DNA of 64,000 nt from QAMX01 sp964448855 (GTDB lineage Bacteria; Bacillota; Clostridia; Oscillospirales; QAMX01). Position 1 is the stretch's first letter; each line of letters begins with the position of its first letter. The stretch covers positions 1 to 64,000 of the forward strand of contig CAYUXI010000009.1 in the NCBI GenBank assembly GCA_964448855.1, written 5' to 3'. The notes beneath the pieces are model-generated. The model was given only the letters and a program-made list of their open reading frames with translations, was not told the DNA's origin and did no database searches. This document shows, in pieces, positions 1 through 8,000 of this stretch. The position numbers were made by a program, and so were the translations under genes.

Positions 1-256
1 GTACGTCCGCTCCAATGCGCTTTCGACAAGTTGGGTGCGGATGTGCCAGCTCCCTAAGTCAGAGGGAGCTGGGGGGAGGTTTGCCCGCTGTGGGTGGCTG
101 CAGGCAATGGTGGTGGCTTTTTAAGTGTGGGAGCACAGAAAAACAGTGTGCCCTACAATCAACCGATGCTCCACATCGAGCAGCAATCCCACCGGCGCGG
201 CTTCGCCGCACCACCTCCCTTTGCACAAGGGAGGCTTTGGTGGTTGCCCAAAGTCG

Positions 257-372
257 ACCTCTACGACTGCACAAGGAAGCCGTTGATTGCTGCCTAAAGT
301 CACCTCTACGACTGCACAAGGAAGCCGTTGATTGCTGCCTAAAGTCACCTCTACGACTGCACAAGGGAGGCT
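257..372. repeat. 45-bp tandem repeat, about 2.5 copies
   Basis: Units start at 257, 302 and 347, each opening with ACCTCTACGACTGCACAAGG and ending in a TTGATTGCTGCC-type segment. The first two units are nearly identical; the third diverges after the opening 20 bases. The sequence is intergenic. Low divergence suggests recent duplication, so copy number may vary between strains. Confidence 0.85.
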
Positions 373-430
373 CGTGTTTTGCTCAAAGTTAGCCTCTGCG
401 AATACAAGTGATTCCACGGAAAAATTTTTC

Positions 431-690
431 TCTCCCTCAGGCAGCTTCGCTGCCAGCTCCCTCGTCAGAGGGAGCTGGGGGGCCCACTGTGGGTGACTGA
501 GGGGAATGCAATTCCACAGAGAAACTTTTCTCTCCCTCAACTCCCATCGTCAGAGGGAGCTGGGGGGGGACCCACTGTGGGTGACTGAGGGGAATGCAAT
601 TCCACAGAGAAACTTTTCTCTCCCTCAACTCCCATCGTCAGAGGGAACTTGGGGGGTTACCCGCTGTGGGTGGCTGAGGGGAATGATGGT
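431..690. repeat. 88-bp tandem repeat array
   Basis: The core CCCACTGTGGGTGACTG recurs at 483 and 571, with a diverged copy at 660, giving a period of 88-89 bp. Each unit carries CTCCCATCGTCAGAGGGA and a G-run (GGAGCTGGGG) followed by ATTCCACAGAGAAAC. The first partial unit (431-482) has a short palindromic insertion, GGCAGCTTCGCTGCC. A degraded relative is found at about 43752-43852, so this is a dispersed family and not only a local tandem. Confidence 0.8.
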
Positions 691-971
691 GGCTTTTCAA
701 GTGTAGGAACGCAGAAAAACAGTGTGCCCTACGACTGAGCGATACTCCACAGATAGCAACAATCCCTCCGTCCCTCTTGCACAAGGGAGCCGTTGGCTGC
801 TGCCCGCTGTGAGCAGCTGCGGATGAATTACTTTGATCTCTCCTCCCCACACCCAGTGGAAGACGAGCCTTATGCCCTACGCCTATCTTATCACGTGTTC
901 CGAAGGAACGCCGCTGCGTCGAACGATGCTGCGTCTGCGTTACACCTTGTGCGCCAATGCTGCACAGAATC

Positions 972-1820
972 TCACAGCTTTCTCTGATACAGCACATACG
1001 TCCCGACGCATTGGAAGCCCAGTGTCTGAAGGGCTGCTTTTTCACGTTCGCCGCAGAAATAGGTCATCGTTTTCGCTCCCACAGCCTTGCACGCATTGAG
1101 GGACGCCGTCAGCAATTCGCGGAACACGCCTTCGCAAAACTGGCCATCGGCAAACGCGACGCCGTACAGCTCGCAGCGCCCGTCCTCGCCCGTCAGAAAC
1201 GACGCAGCAACCGGTGTATCGCCCTGTCTGGCGACAAAAATCGTCCAATCGTCCAGTGTTTCCAGAATACGGTCGGCGTTCCAATAGGTCTCCGCATCCG
1301 CGTGATACACCGCCCGGAACGCGTCAAAGTTTTGTCGCGTGACCGCCTCGATGCAGGAGCTGCACGCGGTCGGCGTATCGTCGTCAAAGAAAAACGAGTG
1401 GTTCCAGTCCCGCTCCATGCAGACAAAGCCGTGCTCCTCCAGGAAACGGATGGCCTCTCGGTTCTCCGCCGGATAACCGAAATAGGCCGTATATCCAGCA
1501 TACCGCGTTTTCATCGCTTCCAGAAGCTCCGCGAGCGCCTGACGCGCACCGCGACGAATCGAAAACCCGGTGAGCTGAAGGTATTTGTCCTCCGGTATCC
1601 AGAAGTACGAAATCCAGCCCTCGACCGTCCCGTCCATGCAAAAAAGCAGCAGCTCCGCCGTTTCACTCGTCACGGCATATTGCGCCTCATGCAGGAAGTC
1701 AGCTTTTGTTTTGATGCCGTCTGTGTAGGTCGGATAGCACGACTGCTGCGGATTGAGCGCAAGCTGATACGCAAAATCGCCGTATCGTTGGACATCCTCC
1801 ATCGTCGCCTGGAGCAGCAC
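972..1820 (-). CDS. GNAT-family N-acetyltransferase, two-domain type
   Basis: A 282-residue protein predicted to transfer an acetyl group from acetyl-CoA to an unknown amine. It looks like two GNAT-type halves: residues about 1-130 form a degenerate domain and about 150-282 a second one, with the strand-helix pattern around LYGVAFADGQFCEGVFRELL and a closing TLGFQCVGTYVLYQRKL typical of the fold's C-terminus. The start is GTG, chosen because GAGGG lies five bases upstream. The gene follows a small membrane-protein gene on the same strand after 50 bases, so they may be co-transcribed. Substrate cannot be inferred. Repeats begin immediately downstream. Confidence 0.75.
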   Translation of the reverse strand: MLLQATMEDVQRYGDFAYQLALNPQQSCYPTYTDGIKTKADFLHEAQYAVTSETAELLLFCMDGTVEGWISYFWIPEDKYLQLTGFSIRRGARQALAELLEAMKTRYAGYTAYFGYPAENREAIRFLEEHGFVCMERDWNHSFFFDDDTPTACSSCIEAVTRQNFDAFRAVYHADAETYWNADRILETLDDWTIFVARQGDTPVAASFLTGEDGRCELYGVAFADGQFCEGVFRELLTASLNACKAVGAKTMTYFCGEREKAALQTLGFQCVGTYVLYQRKL

Positions 1821-1870
1821 GGAATCCCTCTTTTCTCATTTCATTTCTGTGCATCCGCCGCACGCAAGCG

Positions 1871-2407
1871 TCAGGCGTCGTCCTCCCCGGACGAACGGCG
1901 CCGGATGCATCGGCTTTGCAGCAGGCGAACCACGCCGACCACCGCCGAGATGACGGCAATCGCCGCCAGGACGCCGAAGCGCCACCAGTCAAATGATTGG
2001 CCGACGGCCATCGGAATCAGCCCACCCAGCAGCGCCGCGACAAGGATGACGGCACCAAAGCCGAGGTACCGTTTGCCCTGTGCGGCGGCGGCGGCGCGGC
2101 GGCCGATGGCCTCCGCTTCCTCCGGCGAGCGTCCTTCGCATTCGGCTCGAAGCGCAGGAACCGCCATTTCCGGGTGCTTGAACGCGATGCGGTACAGGCC
2201 GCCGCGCTTTTCATGCTTCACGCGCAGGCAGCAGGCCTCCTGTCCGTCTTCACCCGTTTCGAGGTGCAGGCCGGTGATATCGGTCAGGCGGACGCGCAGC
2301 CGCTGCTTCGCATCCTTGGGTGTGATGATGAACATTCCGCGCTCCGTTTCCACGCGTGCGCGGAAGCAGGTGCCGTCCGGGCAGTGAATCTCCGCCAGAT
2401 CTCTCAT
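1871..2407 (-). CDS. hypothetical membrane protein with two C-terminal TM segments
   Basis: I do not recognise this 178-residue protein. Residues 1-95 look like a soluble mostly beta domain with charged strands. Two hydrophobic segments follow at roughly 113-133 and 142-163, then a short basic tail rich in Arg ending in SSGEDDA. The layout (soluble domain first, TM hairpin last) suggests a membrane-attached cytosolic domain. The start ATG is well supported by GAGGAGG seven bases upstream. It is divergent from spoIVB, sharing a 200-bp intergenic region, and precedes a GNAT gene on the same strand. No function is assigned. Confidence 0.65.
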   Translation of the reverse strand: MRDLAEIHCPDGTCFRARVETERGMFIITPKDAKQRLRVRLTDITGLHLETGEDGQEACCLRVKHEKRGGLYRIAFKHPEMAVPALRAECEGRSPEEAEAIGRRAAAAAQGKRYLGFGAVILVAALLGGLIPMAVGQSFDWWRFGVLAAIAVISAVVGVVRLLQSRCIRRRSSGEDDA

Positions 2408-2625
2408 GTCTGTGCCTCCTCTATTCGTATCAAAGTGGTTGTATGATTCAAAATTGGCAATTTTTCCACATTTTTTTCAGAGGAAACAGTGCCAAAAGGT
2501 TTCGTTGCTTGTGTTCGCTTGAAACGTGCCACATCGGCGCATACTGATTTCGTGCGATTCCGTTCGCACAGAATTTTCAAAAAAAACGAGGCACAATTGC
2601 CCATTTTATGAAGGGAGGGATAGCC

Positions 2626-3735
2626 ATGTCATCCAGGAAACAAACGCGGCTGCACCGGATGGCGGGCGCATTGTTCGCTGTGGTGCTGGCGCTGACCATT
2701 GTGGCCACGCCTGCTGCACAGGCCATCGAATCGGTTCCCGCAGCGGGAAGCCGTCTGGAGGCGCGGTCGCTGGTTCCGATTGGACGGACAGCCGGCATCA
2801 AAATGTATGCCGGCGGCGTCATTGTGACAGAATTTTCCGATGTGCAGACATCGTCCGGCACCGTATGTCCGGCCAAAGCAGCAGGGCTGCAGCCCGGCGA
2901 CCTCATCACGCAGGTGGACGGGGTGACGGTGACGACGGCGGATGGGCTGGTCAAGGCGATCAACGCGAAGCGCGAAGCCGTCGAGCTGACGGTGAAGCGC
3001 GGCGCACAGCAGCGAACCTGTCATCTGACTCCGGCGGTGGAGTCCGGCAGCGGCCGGCGGAAAATCGGCGCATTTGTCCGGGACAGTCTGGCGGGGATTG
3101 GCACCATCACGTTCTATGACCCGGCATCCGGGGTATTCGGCGCACTGGGGCACGGCATCAGCGAAGGTGAAACCGGGATTTTAATGCCGTTGGCGTCCGG
3201 TTCGCTGATTGCATCGACCATCACCGGGGTACAGCGCGGCGAACGCGGGACGCCGGGGTCGCTGATCGGCAGCTTTGACCTGTCATCGGATGCCGGAACG
3301 CTGCACGGGAATCTCGATACCGGCCTGTTCGGCGTCCTCCGAAAGGAGGAGCTGTATCCGGAGCTGCTGTCCGCTGCGCCGATTCCGGTCGGAACGGCTG
3401 CGGAGGTGCAGCCGGGTGCGGCGGTGATTCTGGCCAACGTATCGGGCGAACAGGTTCAGGCGTATGACATTGAGATCGTCCGCATTCTGAGCCGGGACAG
3501 TGAAACCAAAAACCTGTATCTGCGCGTGACCGATCCGGCGCTGCTCGATGCAACCGGCGGCATCGTGCAGGGCATGAGCGGCAGCCCCATTTTGCAGAAC
3601 GGCAAGCTGATCGGCGCCGTGACGCACGTACTCGTCAGCGATCCGACCTGCGGGTATGGGATTCTGATTGAAAACATGCTGAACACGGCGGGCAGCGACG
3701 CGACCAGCCGCAGTGCGCTCCTCAACGCGGCATAA
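2626..3735 (+). CDS. spoIVB: SpoIVB-type S55 serine peptidase
   Basis: SpoIVB is the forespore-secreted serine peptidase that activates the SpoIVFB/SpoIVFA checkpoint controlling pro-sigma-K processing. The protein (369 residues) has an N-terminal signal/anchor segment at about 12-32, a PDZ domain at about 60-130 and an S55 peptidase domain. His of GALGHGIS (about residue 176) and Ser of GIVQGMSGSPI (about residue 318) fit the catalytic His and Ser. The upstream in-frame ATG at 2608 precedes the strong SD AAGGGAGGGA, so ATG 2626, five bases after that SD, is the better start. Bacillus and many Clostridia have spo0A directly downstream; here it is absent and a terminator follows. The gene implies a sporulating lineage. 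Confidence 0.9.
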   Translation: MSSRKQTRLHRMAGALFAVVLALTIVATPAAQAIESVPAAGSRLEARSLVPIGRTAGIKMYAGGVIVTEFSDVQTSSGTVCPAKAAGLQPGDLITQVDGVTVTTADGLVKAINAKREAVELTVKRGAQQRTCHLTPAVESGSGRRKIGAFVRDSLAGIGTITFYDPASGVFGALGHGISEGETGILMPLASGSLIASTITGVQRGERGTPGSLIGSFDLSSDAGTLHGNLDTGLFGVLRKEELYPELLSAAPIPVGTAAEVQPGAAVILANVSGEQVQAYDIEIVRILSRDSETKNLYLRVTDPALLDATGGIVQGMSGSPILQNGKLIGAVTHVLVSDPTCGYGILIENMLNTAGSDATSRSALLNAA

Positions 3736-3739
3736 GCAG

Positions 3740-3783
3740 ACAGCCTCGCACGGGAACAGGACGTTCCATGCGAGGCTGTTTCC
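3740..3783 (+). terminator. rho-independent terminator after spoIVB
   Basis: An 11-bp perfect stem (ACAGCCTCGCA at 3740-3750 with TGCGAGGCTGT at 3769-3779) encloses an 18-base loop and runs into a short T stretch. It lies five bases after the spoIVB stop codon and before the convergent GNAT gene. Confidence 0.8.
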
Positions 3784-3852
3784 CAGTTTGATTTCAAAAA
3801 GTGTCCCGTGCGGCTCGGCCCGTCCCGCAGCCGTGTGGCTCAGGTGGGCGGG

Positions 3853-4332
3853 TCATTCGAGCGGCAGCTCCAGAATCTGGCGCTGAACCCGCAGACCGCA
3901 CCGTTCATAGAACGCGGCGGCGTTCTCGTTGAATGCCCAGACATTCAGCTCCAGCCGGGCGCAGTCGGTTCGGCGGGCAAATGCTGCGGCGTGCTCCAAA
4001 AGGGCGCGTCCGACACCACCGCCGCGGCATTCCGGGCAGACAAACAGATCGTCCACCCACAGGGTGCGGCAGGGACGGACCGGCGGGTGCGGCTGCCGGT
4101 CGCTGATCTGGCAAAAGAGATAGCCCGCGCAGCGTCGTTCCTCCGTATCAGCGATGAAAATCCGCTCATTCGGGTCGGCTGCCAGCGTTTCCAGATCGTC
4201 GCGGTTGTATTTTGCACCGGAAGCCTGAAACAGATCCGGCCGTCCAGCACTGTGCAGTGCGGCGATGGCGCTCAGCATATCGAGCACCGCGTCGCTGTCC
4301 TCCGGGGTAAACAGGCGAATCTCAATCGACAC
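3853..4332 (-). CDS. GNAT-family N-acetyltransferase
   Basis: A 159-residue single-domain GNAT enzyme. The acetyl-CoA binding motif A is visible as LFVCPECRGGGVGRALLEHA (about 92-111), with the R-x-x-G-x-G/A pyrophosphate loop present as RGGGVGRA. The C-terminus has the usual FYERCGLRVQRQ element. GTG is taken as the start because GGAGGAG stands seven bases upstream. It overlaps the end of the DUF2812 gene by 11 bases, so the two are translationally coupled. The target amine is unknown; family members range from antibiotic to ribosomal-protein acetylation. Confidence 0.85.
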   Translation of the reverse strand: MSIEIRLFTPEDSDAVLDMLSAIAALHSAGRPDLFQASGAKYNRDDLETLAADPNERIFIADTEERRCAGYLFCQISDRQPHPPVRPCRTLWVDDLFVCPECRGGGVGRALLEHAAAFARRTDCARLELNVWAFNENAAAFYERCGLRVQRQILELPLE

Positions 4333-4966
4333 GGGCGGGCTCCTCCATTTCCAGCGATTTCAAACGGCTGCGCAGGCGGAATATGCCGCGCAGCACATAG
4401 GCGATGCTGACGGCGCCGAGCAGCAGCCCCATCAGATAGACCCAGCCGCCGGTGGACGATTCGAACAGCTCCGACACATAGAAGCCACCCTCACCGAGGA
4501 ACAGGAACACGTACAGCAGACAATAGAGCGTCCCCGGAATGTTCAGCAGGCCGGCCGTTGTCAGGTTGCTCTGCACGGTGCGGAGGCAGCGCTCTTCCAC
4601 CGGGCGACCGCAGGCGGGATGCGCCAGCGACTGATCGGCGGTGGAACAGAAATACCGTTTTTTGCCGAATTTTCCAAGATAGTCCCAGCCGCTGTTGCAG
4701 ATTTCGGCCAGCTGCTCCGGGACATCCGCTTCGCTGCCGATGTATTCGACGGCGTAGCGCATGGCGGGCTGCGGCGTGATTTTCCGGAAGCGATAGAGAC
4801 AGGCTCCGACAACCTCGTACAGCTGCCAGCCGCGTGCGGCGCGTTTTTCGAGCCAGCGCTCCTCCTGCTTCTGCGACCAGCAGGCAAAATTTCGAATACA
4901 GTCGGCATACTCGGAGGAGGCTCCACGTTTCTTCCTGCCATTCATTTCCGGAATCATCCTTTTCAA
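4322..4966 (-). CDS. DUF2812-family membrane protein
   Basis: The N-terminal half shows the DUF2812 pattern: paired EERWLEKRAARGWQLYEV (about 36-53) followed by a Y-x-F motif and an AVEYIG strand. Two hydrophobic segments follow at about 138-158 and 172-192. DUF2812 genes often sit beside PadR-type regulators in Firmicutes; none is seen here. The start is uncertain: TTG at 4966 or ATG at 4957 or 4945; AAAAGG near 4958-4963 would best serve the ATG at 4945. A sigma-A promoter lies about 40 bases upstream. Function unknown. Confidence 0.75.
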   Translation of the reverse strand: MKRMIPEMNGRKKRGASSEYADCIRNFACWSQKQEERWLEKRAARGWQLYEVVGACLYRFRKITPQPAMRYAVEYIGSEADVPEQLAEICNSGWDYLGKFGKKRYFCSTADQSLAHPACGRPVEERCLRTVQSNLTTAGLLNIPGTLYCLLYVFLFLGEGGFYVSELFESSTGGWVYLMGLLLGAVSIAYVLRGIFRLRSRLKSLEMEEPARVD

Positions 4967-5003
4967 GCGACATTTCAGCCGGTTGTTTCCGGCGATGCTC
5001 TCT

Positions 5004-5031
5004 ATTATAGAGATTTTTCGCGGAAAGTCAA
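5004..5031 (-). promoter_or_regulatory. sigma-A promoter for the DUF2812/GNAT pair
   Basis: On the minus strand TTGACT (5031-5026) and TATAAT (5009-5004) are 16 bases apart. The -10 box sits inside a small palindrome, CTCTATTATAGAG on the plus strand, which could be an operator. The start of transcription would be near 4997. Confidence 0.8.
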
Positions 5032-5086
5032 CGGGAAAAGTGTAAATTATTCTGACAAACAGCTCGTTTTCCGCAATTTTCGCTGT

Positions 5087-8000
5087 TTACAGGTCAAACA
5101 GAGAAAACTGGCTGCTGGTCGGAATGTCGCCGAACGCACCAGCCATGCGGAGCGCATCCGCGATGGACTGTGAGCTGCGGCGGCAGCGCGCTGAGAAATC
5201 CTCAATCGAGGAAAACGGCCCCTTTGTCCGCTCCTCTGCGATTTCCGCTGCGGCGATATCGCCGAGGCCGGGGATGGCGCGGAACGGCAGCCGCAGGGCG
5301 TTCTGGTCATGATAGACCTTGAAATACGACGGCTCCGAGTCATAGATATCGACCGGCAGGAAATGAAAGCCGCGCAGATAGTATTCGTGCGCGATTTCCA
5401 GCGTGCGGCGCAGCTCCTTGTCGTTCTGCGTCATTTTTCCGGACGGAATCTGATTGATTTCCGCGAGCTTGCGGAGAACGGCTTCATCGCCGCCGATCAT
5501 GGATTCGTTGTCCAGCGCGACCGCCTTGATCGAGAAGAACGAGCCATAATAGGCGAGTGGGTGGTAGACCTTGTACCAGGCGATTCGAATGGCCATCAGG
5601 ACGTAGGCCGTTGCGTGCGCCTTGGGGAACATATAGCTGATTTTGTTACAGGAATCGAGGTACCACTGCGGGACGCCGTGCTCCAGCATGGCCTGCTCCC
5701 ATTCTGCCGTCAGCTTTTTGCCGTCCGGCAGGCGCTTCGGCTTTCGAACCTTTTCCATGATGGTAAAGGAGAGCTTCGGCTCCATTCCGACGCTGATCAG
5801 GTAGTTCATGATATCGTCGCGGCAGCAGATACAGTCGGAAAGCGACATCCCCATTTCCTTGATCAGTACCTCCGCATTGCCCAGCCAGACGTCTGTCCCG
5901 TGGGAAATGCCGGAAATTCGAATCAGGTCGGCGATGGAATGCGGCTGTGCGTCATCGAGCATGGCGCGGACAAAGCTCGTCCCGAATTCCGGGATGCCGA
6001 GTGCGCCGTTTTTGCCGGTGATTTCGTCGCCCTGAATATGGAGCGGCGCGTTGGTGGTGAACAGGTCGAGTACCTGCCGGTCATCGAGCGGCACGGCCGT
6101 AAACGGGACGCCGGAGTTGTTTTCGAGGTAGCGCAGAACGGTCGGGTCGTCCTTGCCCAGCAGGTCGAATTTCAGCAGGTTGGTGTCGATCGAGTGGTAG
6201 TCCACGTGCGTAATGATGGTATCCGCATCCGTTTTATCGGCGGGGTGGCAGACAGGGCAGAACTCGTAGATTTCCTTGCCCTTCGGCACGACGATCAGAC
6301 CGCCCGGATGCTGACCGGTGGTGCGCTTGACACCGACGCAGCCGGCGGCGATGCGCGATTCATCGGTCTTGGAGAAGCGTTTGCCGGTCTTTTCCTCGTA
6401 GCTCTTGACGTAGCCATACGCCGTGGCCTGTGCGACGGTGGAGATGGTACCGGCACGGAACACATTGGCCTCGCCGAACAGCTCAATCGTGTGCTGGTGG
6501 GCGCGTGCCTGATATTCACTGGAGAAGTTCAGGTCGATATCCGGGTCCTTGTCGCCGTCAAAGCCGAGGAACGTCGCGAAGGGGATGTCGTAGCCGTCCT
6601 TGACCATGCGTGTGCCACAGTTCGGGCAGTCCTTGTCCGGCATATCCGGGCCGCAGTCGCACTCCGGATGGAATTCGGAATATTGGCAGTTCGGGCAGCG
6701 ATAGTGCGGGGGCAGCGCGTTGACCTCCGTAATCCCGGAGAAAAACGCGACGATGCTGGAGCCGACCGAGCCACGCGACCCGACGACATAGCCGTTTTCC
6801 TCGCTGCGGGCGATCAGCTTCTGCGCGAACATATACATGACGTCAAAGCCGTGGCTAATGATCGCGTCGAGCTCCTTCTGTACGAGCGTCTGCACGACCT
6901 CGGGCAGCGGGTCGCCGTACATCTTATGAGCGCGTGTCCAGGTCAGGTTGCGGAGCTCCTCTGCAGAGCCGGGCAGCTCCGGCGGGAACAGCCCGTCCGG
7001 GAACGGCTTGACCGTCTCGCACCAGTCGGCCACCAGGTTCGTATTTTCCACGACAACCTCGTACGCCTTTTTGGGGCCGAGGTAGTCGAATTCCGCCAGC
7101 ATTTCCTCCGTCGTCCGCAGGTAGAGCGGTGCCTGATCGTCGGCATCGGAAAAGCCCTCGTTGGTCATGATCACGGCGCGGTAGATGGAATCGTCCATGT
7201 CGAGGAAGTGGACGTCGCCGGTCGCGACGACGGGGATGTGCAGCTCGTCGCCGAGCTTGACGATGGTGCGGTTGAAGCGAATCAAATCCTCATGGGTATA
7301 GCGAACCGTCTCCGTTTTGGATTTTTTATACCCGCTCTTTGTCAGAAATTCGTTGTTGCCGAGCGGCTGAATTTCGAGGAAATCGTAGTATTTTGCAATC
7401 TTTTTCAATTCCTGATGCGATTTTCCGTCCAGCATGGCACGGAACAGCTCACCGGCCTCGCAGGCGCTGCCGACGATCAGTCCTTCGCGGTATTTGTCCA
7501 GCTCATGGCGCGGAATGATCGGCTGCTTGCGCCGGTTCATATACTTCAGGTGGCCATAGGAGACCAGGCGGTAGAGGTTGACAAGCCCGGTTCGATTTTT
7601 GGCAATCAGGATGATGTGCCGAACCGGTAGCGTGCTCAGCCCCGCACCGCCGTAGACGTTGGTGCGGCGGAGGTCGGACATCCGCTCATTGATTTCGCTG
7701 ACGCGAGCAACGCCCATCTCCTTCATGCGGCGGAGAAATTCGATGAAAATCTGCGCCAAAACACGCGTATCCTCCGACGCGCTGTGGTGCCGGAAGTCCG
7801 GCAGCTTGAGCCCCTCCGCCACGACATTCAGCTTGTGGCGCGGCAGCTCTGGCATCAGGGTGCGCGAAAGCTCCAGCGTATCGATGAAGGTCATGTCCCA
7901 CGGGCAGCCGTCATCGGCGGCCACCTTTTCGACGAAGGACGTGTCGAACTGCGCGTTGTGCGCGACGACAATCCGGTCGCCGCAGAATGCGCGGAATGCG

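Larger units (their letters stand above)
1..971. other. gene-free repeat region at the window edge
   Basis: No convincing gene lies in the first 971 bases. Open frames here run through tandem repeats on both strands, have no SD sequence and resemble no protein family I recognise. The stretch is built of nested short repeats listed separately: a 45-bp tandem, an 88-bp tandem, and a roughly 73-bp element present at 84-156 and again at 660-732. Bases 780-971 hold no feature I can name. The left boundary is cut by the window. Confidence 0.7.

Noticed and set aside
257..732. Possible CRISPR array
   Set aside because: Units are contiguous tandem copies without unique spacers of constant length, and no cas genes are present.
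957..2387. Long plus-strand open frame of 476 codons
   Set aside because: It is antisense to a GNAT gene and a membrane-protein gene that both have good SD sequences. Its Arg-rich composition is that of a high-GC shadow frame.
2520..2546. Sigma-G/F promoter for spoIVB
   Set aside because: TGAAAC and CATACTG resemble the boxes but are only 14 bases apart, too close for the usual 15-18.
5309..7630. Plus-strand open frame of 773 codons inside polC
   Set aside because: Antisense to the well-conserved PolC catalytic core; no SD, no recognisable domain.
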